Positions 1-5,347 of a stretch of DNA of 5,347 nucleotides are shown piece after piece (position 1 is the first letter of the stretch; every line of letters starts with the position of its first letter). Origin of the DNA: Bacillota bacterium (GTDB lineage: Bacteria; Bacillota_I; Bacilli_A; RFN20; CAG-826). The stretch spans positions 1 to 5,347 of the forward strand of contig DOQE01000110.1 in the NCBI GenBank assembly GCA_003512585.1, read 5' to 3'. The position numbers and the translations under genes were made by a program. The notes below the pieces were generated by a model. The model did no database searches, was not told the origin of the DNA, and saw nothing but the letters and a program-made list of their open reading frames with translations.

Positions 1-410
1 TCGCAAGTCGCACAATAAGAAACGCCTTTCCCAAAAAATTCTTTTTCCCCTTTAATGCCTAGCCTTTGCTCGCTTGAGCCGCTAGCAAGAATGGTTGCCT
101 TGCATTTATAAGTATCTGAATCAGTCCTAACTTGAAAAATATTATCTTTCTTTTCAATTTTATTCACTTCGCCATAGGTTGATTCAATATTTAGTTGCTT
201 CATTTGCCTTTGCAAAGATAAAGAAAGCTCAATTCCGGCAATAGAAGAAAAGCCAGGATAATTATCTATTTTATGAATGTAATTAAGCTTTCCTCCAACC
301 ATTCCCTTATCTAAAAGAAGAAAGGAAAGGGAAGAACGCTTCAAATAAATTGCAGCAGATATCCCGGCAATGCCAGCACCTATTACAATAACGTCGAATT
401 CATTTGCCAT
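1..410 (-). CDS. trxB: Thioredoxin reductase, N-terminal part (3' end beyond the window)
   Basis: Thioredoxin reductase is a cytoplasmic FAD enzyme that passes electrons from NADPH to thioredoxin. I translated this region by hand; 136 complete codons lie in the window and the gene runs off the left edge. It starts MANEFDVIVIGAGIAG, a beta strand plus the GxGxxG dinucleotide-binding loop (residues 11-16) that holds FAD, with an acidic residue (D34) at the end of the second strand. GGKL at 39-42 stands where the family usually has GGQL. DNYPGF (49-54) is a family hallmark. ASG (109-111) fits the ATG motif of this fold, and the visible part ends in SYCATC, the redox-active CxxC at 133-136, close to its place in E. 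coli TrxB. The ATG directly abuts the lgt stop codon and is preceded by a good ribosome binding site. The NADPH domain remainder and C-terminal FAD part are not visible, so a TrxB-like paralogue cannot be fully excluded. Confidence 0.93.
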   Translation of the reverse strand, partial: MANEFDVIVIGAGIAGISAAIYLKRSSLSFLLLDKGMVGGKLNYIHKIDNYPGFSSIAGIELSLSLQRQMKQLNIESTYGEVNKIEKKDNIFQVRTDSDTYKCKATILASGSSEQRLGIKGEKEFFGKGVSYCATC

Positions 411-1796
411 TTATTCTTCCTTATGGTCTTCTATAGAGGAAATTTTTTCTTTGTCTTGGCTTGCAATAGGCATGGGTTTTTTTGATTTTAAATAGTCAAG
501 CAAGAAGAATAATCCAATCAAAGCAATGCCTAAAATGATGTAAACAAGGGAATTCCAAACAGACCAACTACCATTGCTGCCCATGTTATAGTTAACATCA
601 CGTAATGGTTCCATTATGATTCTAACTATTCCATACCAAATCAAATAACAGCCGCATAATGAACCCGTAGGCCTATATTTTTTCCAAATAAAAGGTATTA
701 AATAAGCAATAACATAATATCCGATGATATTGGCAATTGATTCAATTAGGAACAAAGGCACATGCATCGTGCCGTTGCCTAATAAACTTCCATTCCCGTT
801 ATAAGACATTTGCATTTGGATGAATGTCGGCAAAAAGTTCCAAGAAGAAATAGGGGTTTCTCCTCCATAAACTTCAACATTAAAGAAGTTTCCCCATCTT
901 CCTATTGCCTGGGCAATCAATATGGTTGGAACAATCATATCCATAGCCCATCTTACGTCGACATACTTTCTGCGTATTCTCATAAAGATGACCCCGGCGA
1001 TTATCCCGCCTACGGCCCCACCTAAAATGGTTAATCCGCCTTCCCAAACGGCAAATATCCTCCACCATTGGTCGGTACCCATTAGTTTAGAAAAGGCAAC
1101 CCCATTGGCGGCATCGCCATTCCAATTGCCCACAACATACCAAATCCTTGCTCCTAGTAAGCCGGCAGGAAAAGCAACTAAAAGCAAAGAATCTAACATG
1201 CCATGCTTATGGTATTTTTGATAAAAACGATGATCGGATATCCAATAAGCTACAATAGCGGAGAAAACTATGATTACTCCATACCAAGCAACATGAAATC
1301 CTTTCCCGGGGTTTTGCCCAGCCCTAACCCATTTAAAACCTTCATTGCCTATAACGAATCCAGAAACCAATGGATAAGTTAAGTAAGGCGCCAATCCTTC
1401 CATTAACAACAAGAAGAAAATAATTGATAAAGCTATTGAACTATATAGTCCGATTTTAATCCATTTTAATAAAGACACCTCTGCATCTTTTCTATAAAAT
1501 CGAATATAAAAACAAGACCACAAAATAGAGAAAAACAAAGCAAATAAAATACCGCCCACTATAAGCATGACTAGGTGCCCTGAAGACATAGGAAAATCAT
1601 TCAGAGGCGAAATGGAGCCAAAGAAGAAACCTCCGCCTATCGCATTTGCCATTAATCCACACGCAAATAAATAAATCTCTTTTTTTGAAAATACATTCTT
1701 GCTTCTATCTTTCCCAAAGCTTCTACATCCTAAAACCAAAGAAGCAGAACCTCCGCCTAGAAACAACAAACCAATAACAATCAAAGCTATACCCAT
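411..1796 (-). CDS. lgt: Prolipoprotein diacylglyceryl transferase with a long N-terminal membrane extension
   Basis: Lgt transfers diacylglycerol from phosphatidylglycerol to the lipobox cysteine of prolipoproteins, the first step of lipoprotein maturation, in the cytoplasmic membrane. The catalytic core spans about residues 141-440. It has WYG (171-173, matching the E. coli Y26 region), GARIWYV (215-221), WEGGLTILGG (251-260), the family signature GRWGNFFNVEVYGG (299-312) and RIIMEPLRD (392-400). By motif alignment R300, N303, E308 and G311 correspond to E. coli R143, N146, E151 and G154; R392 and E396 correspond to R239 and E243. Leu258 occupies the place of E. coli His103. At 461 residues it is far longer than the usual 260-300: residues 1-140 add about four hydrophobic segments (near 3-23, 42-62, 74-98 and 115-135). 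A charged tail (437-461) ends the protein. The start lies 7 bases after the uvrA stop, with only a weak GAGA about 10 bases upstream. Identity is secure; the role of the extension is unknown. Confidence 0.95.
   Translation of the reverse strand: MGIALIVIGLLFLGGGSASLVLGCRSFGKDRSKNVFSKKEIYLFACGLMANAIGGGFFFGSISPLNDFPMSSGHLVMLIVGGILFALFFSILWSCFYIRFYRKDAEVSLLKWIKIGLYSSIALSIIFFLLLMEGLAPYLTYPLVSGFVIGNEGFKWVRAGQNPGKGFHVAWYGVIIVFSAIVAYWISDHRFYQKYHKHGMLDSLLLVAFPAGLLGARIWYVVGNWNGDAANGVAFSKLMGTDQWWRIFAVWEGGLTILGGAVGGIIAGVIFMRIRRKYVDVRWAMDMIVPTILIAQAIGRWGNFFNVEVYGGETPISSWNFLPTFIQMQMSYNGNGSLLGNGTMHVPLFLIESIANIIGYYVIAYLIPFIWKKYRPTGSLCGCYLIWYGIVRIIMEPLRDVNYNMGSNGSWSVWNSLVYIILGIALIGLFFLLDYLKSKKPMPIASQDKEKISSIEDHKEE
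416..422 (-). promoter_or_regulatory. Ribosome binding site of the thioredoxin reductase gene, inside the end of lgt
   Basis: On the minus strand AAGGAAG lies 5 bases before the trxB ATG (7 bases counted from the AAGGA core). It is formed by the last sense codons of lgt (His-Lys-Glu-Glu), and the lgt stop TAA touches the trxB ATG. This fixes the trxB start and suggests translational coupling: a ribosome finishing lgt stops on top of the trxB start. It is the only strong Shine-Dalgarno sequence among the three starts visible in the window. Confidence 0.8.
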
Positions 1797-1803
1797 GTCT
1801 ACA

Positions 1804-4650
1804 TTATCTCATTTTTAATATCTTCTTTAAATATACTCCCGTAAAAGAATTAGGATTAGAGGCAACTTCCTCGGGAGTACCAGTAGCCACTATCTCTCCG
1901 CCCTTATTCCCACCTAAAGGGCCTAAATCAATTATATAGTCAGCAACTTTGATTACATCTAGATTATGTTCTATTACGATAACCGTATCGCCATGATCAA
2001 CAATACGTTGTAATACCCCTATTAATCTATTGACGTCATCACTATGAAGACCAGTGGTTGGTTCATCGAGGACGTAGATCGTTTTTCCAGTCATTTTTCT
2101 TTGTAATTCCGTAGCAAGTTTTACCCTTTGAGCCTCGCCTCCAGATAACTCCGTCGCCGGTTGACCAAGCTTAATGTAGCCTAAGCCGACGTCAAGCAAA
2201 GTTTTTATTTTTGAAACGATTTTTGGCCTAGAGGAGAAAAATTCAACCGCTTCTTCAACTCGCATATCCAGTACGTCATAAATGGATTTTCCTTTATAAA
2301 GACATTCTAAAGTTTCTCGATTATATCGTTTCCCATCGCATTCATCGCACTTAACATAAACATCAGGCAAAAAAGACATAGGTATCCTAGTGACCCCGGC
2401 CCCTTGACATTTTTCACATCTTCCACCGCTAACGTTAAAAGAGAATCTACCTTTATCGTATCCTCTTTCTCTAGCAATATCGGTCTCGGCAAACAAAGCT
2501 CTAATGTCATCGAATACACCTGTATAAGTAGCAGGATTAGAACGAGGTGTTCTTCCGATAGGTTCTTGGGTGATAGAAACTAATTTATCGATATTTTTAA
2601 TGCCTTTTATACCCTTTGTTTCAATAGGCAAAGGATCTTTTTTCTTATTTATTTCTTTATCTAACGCCCTAACTAAAGTTTCATTTATCAAACTAGACTT
2701 TCCAGATCCGGAAACCCCTGTTATTAAAACTAGTTTCCCAAGGGGAATTTTAACATCCACATTTTTTAAATTATGGCAATATGCCCCTTGAATTTCTATA
2801 AATTTGCCATTGCCTTTTCTTCTTTTTGAAGGTACTTCGATTCTTTTCCTACCCGATAAATACTCACCCGTTATTGAATTTTCGCATTTCAATAAGCCAG
2901 ATACGTCTCCTTGATAAACTAAACAACCGCCATGAATGCCAGCCCCAGGTCCGATATCAACTATGTAATCGGCAGAACGAATCGTATCTTCGTCGTGTTC
3001 GACTACTATTAGAGTGTTCCCTAAGTCCCTCATTTCTTTTAACGTAGCAATTAATTTATCGTTGTCTCTTTGATGAAGGCCAATGGAAGGCTCGTCTAAA
3101 ACATAAAGAACTCCAGATAATTTCGATCCGATTTGAGTTGCTAGCCTTATACGCTGCGCCTCTCCTCCGGATAAAGTCATGGCATATCTAGACAAAGTTA
3201 AATATTCAAGCCCGACATCAACTAAAAATTGAGCCCTATTTTCGATTTCTTTTATTACTAATTTAGCAATTTGATTTTGTTCTTCGTTTAATTTAGAGGG
3301 AAGAGTTTTTATCCAAGAAAGAAACTCCTCCAAGCTCAGGCAACATGCCTCATAAATATTTAATCCATCAACTTTAACCGACAAAGCCTGTTCGTTTAAC
3401 CTAGAGCCATGACAAGTGGTGCAAACGCTATCTCTCATGAATGATTCATAATATTTGCTCATCCATTCCGAAGTCGTGCTTCTATAAAGCCTTTCGATCC
3501 TAGTTTTAACCCCTTCTATTTGTCCTCTGCGGTTAATTTTGTTCCCACTAGAGGAAGTGATGGTATAAGTTAAAATATCTGGAGAACCATAAAGGATTAT
3601 GTTTTGTTCTTTTTTGCTAAGCTTTTCATAAGGGGTATCAAGCGATATTTTATAAGTAGAGCAAAGGAAGGCGAACTCTTTCCATTCGATATTTGTAGTA
3701 TCAACAATATTTGCGAAATATCTTACCGCTCCCTGCCTAATGCTTTTAGATGGGTCAGGTATTAATAAATCAAGACTTACTTCTCTTTTTATGCCTAAGC
3801 CTTTGCAATCGGGGCAATAGCCCAAAGGAGCATTAAAGGAAAACAATCTAGGTTCCAAAGAAGGGATGCTAAAGCCACATTCAGGACAACAATGTTTACT
3901 AGATAGAAGTCTTTCTCCTTTAGAAGACAAAACCGTCAAATACCCATTTGAATAATTTAGGGCCAGTTCAACATCCTCGGCTACCCTCGACCTAATTCCA
4001 TCTTTAATAATTAGTCTATCGATAACTATGTCTATATCGTGTCTTTTATTTTTATCCAAGGAAGGGGCTTCCTCGATAAGAAAGATTTGCCCATCGATGC
4101 GAAGCCTAGAAAAACCATCCTTTTTTAATTTTGCAAGCATATCTGCCTGGCTGCCTTTTTCATTACGAACTATAGGGGAAAGTATCTGAATCTTCTCTCC
4201 TGCTTCATAATTTAATATGGCATTAGTCATGGCAACGGGGGAAAAAGATAAAATTGGTTTGTTGTGGTGCGGGCAATATGGAGTGCCAACCCTAGCATAA
4301 AGCAGCCTTAAATAATCATAAATTTCCGTTACGGTTCCAACAGTTGATCTAGGATTATGTGAGGTTGATTTTTGATCTATTGAAATTGCAGGAGAAAGCC
4401 CTTCTATCGAATCAACATCAGGCTTTTCAAAACCACCTAAAAACTGTCTAGCATAGCTAGAAAGAGATTCGACATATCTTCTTTGCCCTTCAGAAAAGAT
4501 AGTATTAAAAGCCAAAGAAGACTTGCCTGAGCCAGAAACACCGGTAAAAACATTTAATGCTCCTTTAGGTATTTCGACATTAATGTTTTTTAAATTGTTC
4601 TCCCTAGCCCCTTTTACAATTATCCAATTTTTCGAATCTTTCTTTTCCAT
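1804..4650 (-). CDS. uvrA: Excinuclease ABC subunit A (UvrA)
   Basis: UvrA is the cytoplasmic ATPase that finds bulky DNA lesions and loads UvrB in nucleotide excision repair. The 948-residue length is normal for a full protein, and both ABC halves are intact. Half one has GVSGSGKSS (Walker A, 37-45), IDQKSTSHNPRSTVGTVTE (91-109), LSGGEAQR (493-500) and VLDEPSIGLHQRDN (517-530). Half two has GVSGSGKSS (645-653), IGRTPRSNPATYTG (698-711), LSGGEAQR (835-842) and VLDEPTTGLH (860-869). Zinc pairs are CPEC (255-258) with CPDC (279-282), and CEKC (745-748) with CDEC (768-771). The UvrB-binding region lies near 131-250 and the insertion domain near 290-400. The ATG is the only credible start: an in-frame stop lies 12 bases upstream, and the conserved GAR follows at 14-16. 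No Shine-Dalgarno sequence precedes it. One small oddity is Pro757 where the family usually has Glu (IEM motif). uvrB is not adjacent in the window. Confidence 0.99.
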   Translation of the reverse strand: MEKKDSKNWIIVKGARENNLKNINVEIPKGALNVFTGVSGSGKSSLAFNTIFSEGQRRYVESLSSYARQFLGGFEKPDVDSIEGLSPAISIDQKSTSHNPRSTVGTVTEIYDYLRLLYARVGTPYCPHHNKPILSFSPVAMTNAILNYEAGEKIQILSPIVRNEKGSQADMLAKLKKDGFSRLRIDGQIFLIEEAPSLDKNKRHDIDIVIDRLIIKDGIRSRVAEDVELALNYSNGYLTVLSSKGERLLSSKHCCPECGFSIPSLEPRLFSFNAPLGYCPDCKGLGIKREVSLDLLIPDPSKSIRQGAVRYFANIVDTTNIEWKEFAFLCSTYKISLDTPYEKLSKKEQNIILYGSPDILTYTITSSSGNKINRRGQIEGVKTRIERLYRSTTSEWMSKYYESFMRDSVCTTCHGSRLNEQALSVKVDGLNIYEACCLSLEEFLSWIKTLPSKLNEEQNQIAKLVIKEIENRAQFLVDVGLEYLTLSRYAMTLSGGEAQRIRLATQIGSKLSGVLYVLDEPSIGLHQRDNDKLIATLKEMRDLGNTLIVVEHDEDTIRSADYIVDIGPGAGIHGGCLVYQGDVSGLLKCENSITGEYLSGRKRIEVPSKRRKGNGKFIEIQGAYCHNLKNVDVKIPLGKLVLITGVSGSGKSSLINETLVRALDKEINKKKDPLPIETKGIKGIKNIDKLVSITQEPIGRTPRSNPATYTGVFDDIRALFAETDIARERGYDKGRFSFNVSGGRCEKCQGAGVTRIPMSFLPDVYVKCDECDGKRYNRETLECLYKGKSIYDVLDMRVEEAVEFFSSRPKIVSKIKTLLDVGLGYIKLGQPATELSGGEAQRVKLATELQRKMTGKTIYVLDEPTTGLHSDDVNRLIGVLQRIVDHGDTVIVIEHNLDVIKVADYIIDLGPLGGNKGGEIVATGTPEEVASNPNSFTGVYLKKILKMR

Positions 4651-4657
4651 AACGAAA

Positions 4658-4675
4658 ATTGATTATACAATCAAT
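4658..4675. repeat. Perfect inverted repeat in the uvrA upstream gap
   Basis: ATTGATT-ATAC-AATCAAT (plus strand) is a perfect 7-bp dyad with a 4-base spacer, in the 44-base gap between the DUF362 gene and uvrA. On the coding strand the TATAAT box lies inside it. It could be an operator for a dimeric repressor. A weak terminator for the DUF362 gene is less likely, because the stem has only one G-C pair and the following T run is short. It does not match the Bacillus-type LexA box. The repeat itself is plain; a function is inference, and chance is possible in such AT-rich DNA. Confidence 0.5.
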
Positions 4676-4690
4676 AAAGAAAAAATCGAA
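4662..4690 (-). promoter_or_regulatory. Candidate uvrA promoter with a consensus -10 box and a poor -35
   Basis: The minus strand carries a perfect TATAAT at 4662-4667. At 17-base spacing the -35 position (4685-4690) reads TTCGAT, which matches TTGACA poorly. The TG before the -10 is one base out of place for a true extended -10. The T run between the two sites could bend or ease melting of the DNA. Transcription would be expected to begin near 4654-4655, leaving only 4-5 bases before the uvrA ATG. That would make the message almost leaderless, which agrees with the absence of a Shine-Dalgarno sequence. A TATAAT by chance in AT-rich DNA is the main alternative; read-through from the DUF362 gene is also possible. 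Confidence 0.4.
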
Positions 4691-4694
4691 CGGT

Positions 4695-5347
4695 TTACTC
4701 CATTTTAATTAGTTCGTAATCCCTTTTTCCTAATCCAATCTCTTCAGCATGCCTTAAAGCCGATTCACTATTGGTATGGGAATTAGAATCTAGAAATACA
4801 TTTCCGCTAGGGGCGTGTAGTTTTAATTGTTCTCCAAGTTGTGAATTTTCATTTGGTTTGGCTTTATTGCATAAATCAACGCAAGCTTGATCAATGGCAA
4901 CCGGATCAAAGGAAGCAAGCATTCCAATATTTGGAAGAATTGGGGCATCATTTGAGCCATGACAATCACAATTTGGAGAAACATCGACTATAAGCGAAAT
5001 ATGAAAGCACGGTCTCCCATAGCAAACAGCTTGACTGTATTCGGCAATCTTTTCGCCCAATAATTCATTGCTTGAATCATATTGAGGAGAGATAGCATCA
5101 AAAGCACAAGCACCAATGCATCTTCCACAACCCTTGCAAAGGTCTTGATTTATATAAGCCTTGCCTGAATCATAACTAATGGCATCGCTTCCGCATTCCT
5201 TTGCGCAAAACCGACACAAACGACATTTTCTTGGGTCAACTATAGGCTTGCCATCACTATGCATGGCCATCTTGCCTGCCCTAGAGCCACAACCCATGCC
5301 TATATTTTTTAAAGTCCCGCCAAAGCCAGTTTCTTCATGCCCTTTAA
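4695..5347 (-). CDS. DUF362-family protein with two [4Fe-4S] ferredoxin motifs (5' end beyond the window)
   Basis: This is the C-terminal 216 residues of a DUF362-type iron-sulfur protein; the frame stays open to the right edge. An internal ATG at 5295-5297 is not the start, because conserved family sequence (GFGGTLKNIGMGCGSRAGK) continues across it. Residue numbers here count from the first complete codon. The first cluster motif has Cys 41, 44, 47 and 51 and the second has Cys 70, 73, 76 and 80, both CxxCxxCxxxC. This predicts two [4Fe-4S] clusters. Neither last Cys is followed by the Pro common in bacterial 2[4Fe-4S] ferredoxins. Next comes the DUF362 hallmark region with a CDCHG stretch and FDPVAIDQACVDLCN, ending in the typical GLG...YEL. 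The biochemical role of the family is not established; a soluble electron-transfer or metal-linked role in an anaerobe is inference. The gene lies 44 bases upstream of uvrA, so it may share a transcript with it, but no functional link is evident. Confidence 0.9.
   Translation of the reverse strand, partial: KGHEETGFGGTLKNIGMGCGSRAGKMAMHSDGKPIVDPRKCRLCRFCAKECGSDAISYDSGKAYINQDLCKGCGRCIGACAFDAISPQYDSSNELLGEKIAEYSQAVCYGRPCFHISLIVDVSPNCDCHGSNDAPILPNIGMLASFDPVAIDQACVDLCNKAKPNENSQLGEQLKLHAPSGNVFLDSNSHTNSESALRHAEEIGLGKRDYELIKME

Noticed and set aside
810..1221. Open frames on the plus strand (810-1025, 922-1221) and a second minus frame (880-1068) within lgt
   Set aside because: They lie wholly inside the well-conserved lgt core, show no recognisable domain, and are ordinary overlapping-frame shadows.
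2307..3047. Short open frames inside uvrA (2307-2519 minus, 2570-2791 plus, 2826-3047 plus)
   Set aside because: They overlap the conserved second half of UvrA in other frames and show no independent features.
4651..4675. The inverted repeat as an intrinsic terminator of the DUF362 gene
   Set aside because: The 7-bp stem has a single G-C pair and is followed only by a short interrupted T run, so it should be too unstable to terminate transcription.
4683..4697. CGAAC (GTTCG on the coding strand) upstream of uvrA as a LexA/DinR SOS box
   Set aside because: Only one half-site fits the Bacillus consensus CGAAC-N4-GTTCG; the other half does not match on either strand, so it falls short of a usable site.
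4523..4708. Plus-strand 61-residue frame spanning the uvrA start and the gap
   Set aside because: Most of it is antisense to the conserved UvrA Walker A region, and no convincing coding signal was seen.
5295..5297. ATG as the true start of the DUF362 protein
   Set aside because: The open frame and conserved family sequence continue upstream to the window edge, so this Met is internal.
1..5347. A novel multi-gene defence, mobile or biosynthetic system
   Set aside because: All four genes belong to recognisable housekeeping or widespread families, all on one strand in compact order, with no integrase, repeats, toxin-like pairs or composition shift.

Overview
The window is a compact stretch of an AT-rich bacterial chromosome with four genes, all on the minus strand. 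In transcription order (right to left) they are: a DUF362-type protein with two [4Fe-4S] motifs (5' end outside the window), uvrA, lgt, and a thioredoxin reductase (3' end outside the window). Nearly every base is coding. The only gap of any size is 44 bases between the DUF362 gene and uvrA. No RNA genes, mobile elements, CRISPR arrays or clear intrinsic terminators were seen.

The content suggests a low-GC Firmicute or Bacilli-like relative, possibly one of the reduced gut lineages near the Mollicutes. The reasons are the AT-rich codon use, the uvrA, lgt, trxB order (Firmicutes commonly have uvrA-hprK-lgt-...-trxB), and a ferredoxin-like protein that fits an anaerobe. The genes read through with the standard code: tryptophan is TGG and the three visible stops are all TAA. 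The Mycoplasma TGA-Trp code is therefore not in use. The exact taxon cannot be read from the sequence.

Right part (4695-5347): the C-terminal part of the DUF362/ferredoxin protein. The 44-base gap (4651-4694) holds a TATAAT box inside a perfect 7-bp inverted repeat, only 11 bases before the uvrA ATG, with no Shine-Dalgarno sequence. Centre (1804-4650): a complete 948-residue UvrA, the DNA damage sensor of nucleotide excision repair. Left-centre (411-1796): a membrane protein whose C-terminal two thirds is prolipoprotein diacylglyceryl transferase (Lgt), preceded by about 140 extra residues rich in membrane segments. Left edge (1-410): the N-terminal 136 codons of a thioredoxin reductase, up to its CATC redox motif.

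uvrA, lgt and trxB are packed with gaps of 7 and 0 bases and are very probably one operon. Their products do not form one pathway (DNA repair, lipoprotein lipidation, thiol redox balance). The grouping looks like an inherited Firmicutes neighbourhood from which hprK is missing. I found no evidence for a novel multi-gene system. The points most worth a second look are the uvrA start region and the enlarged Lgt with a changed motif.
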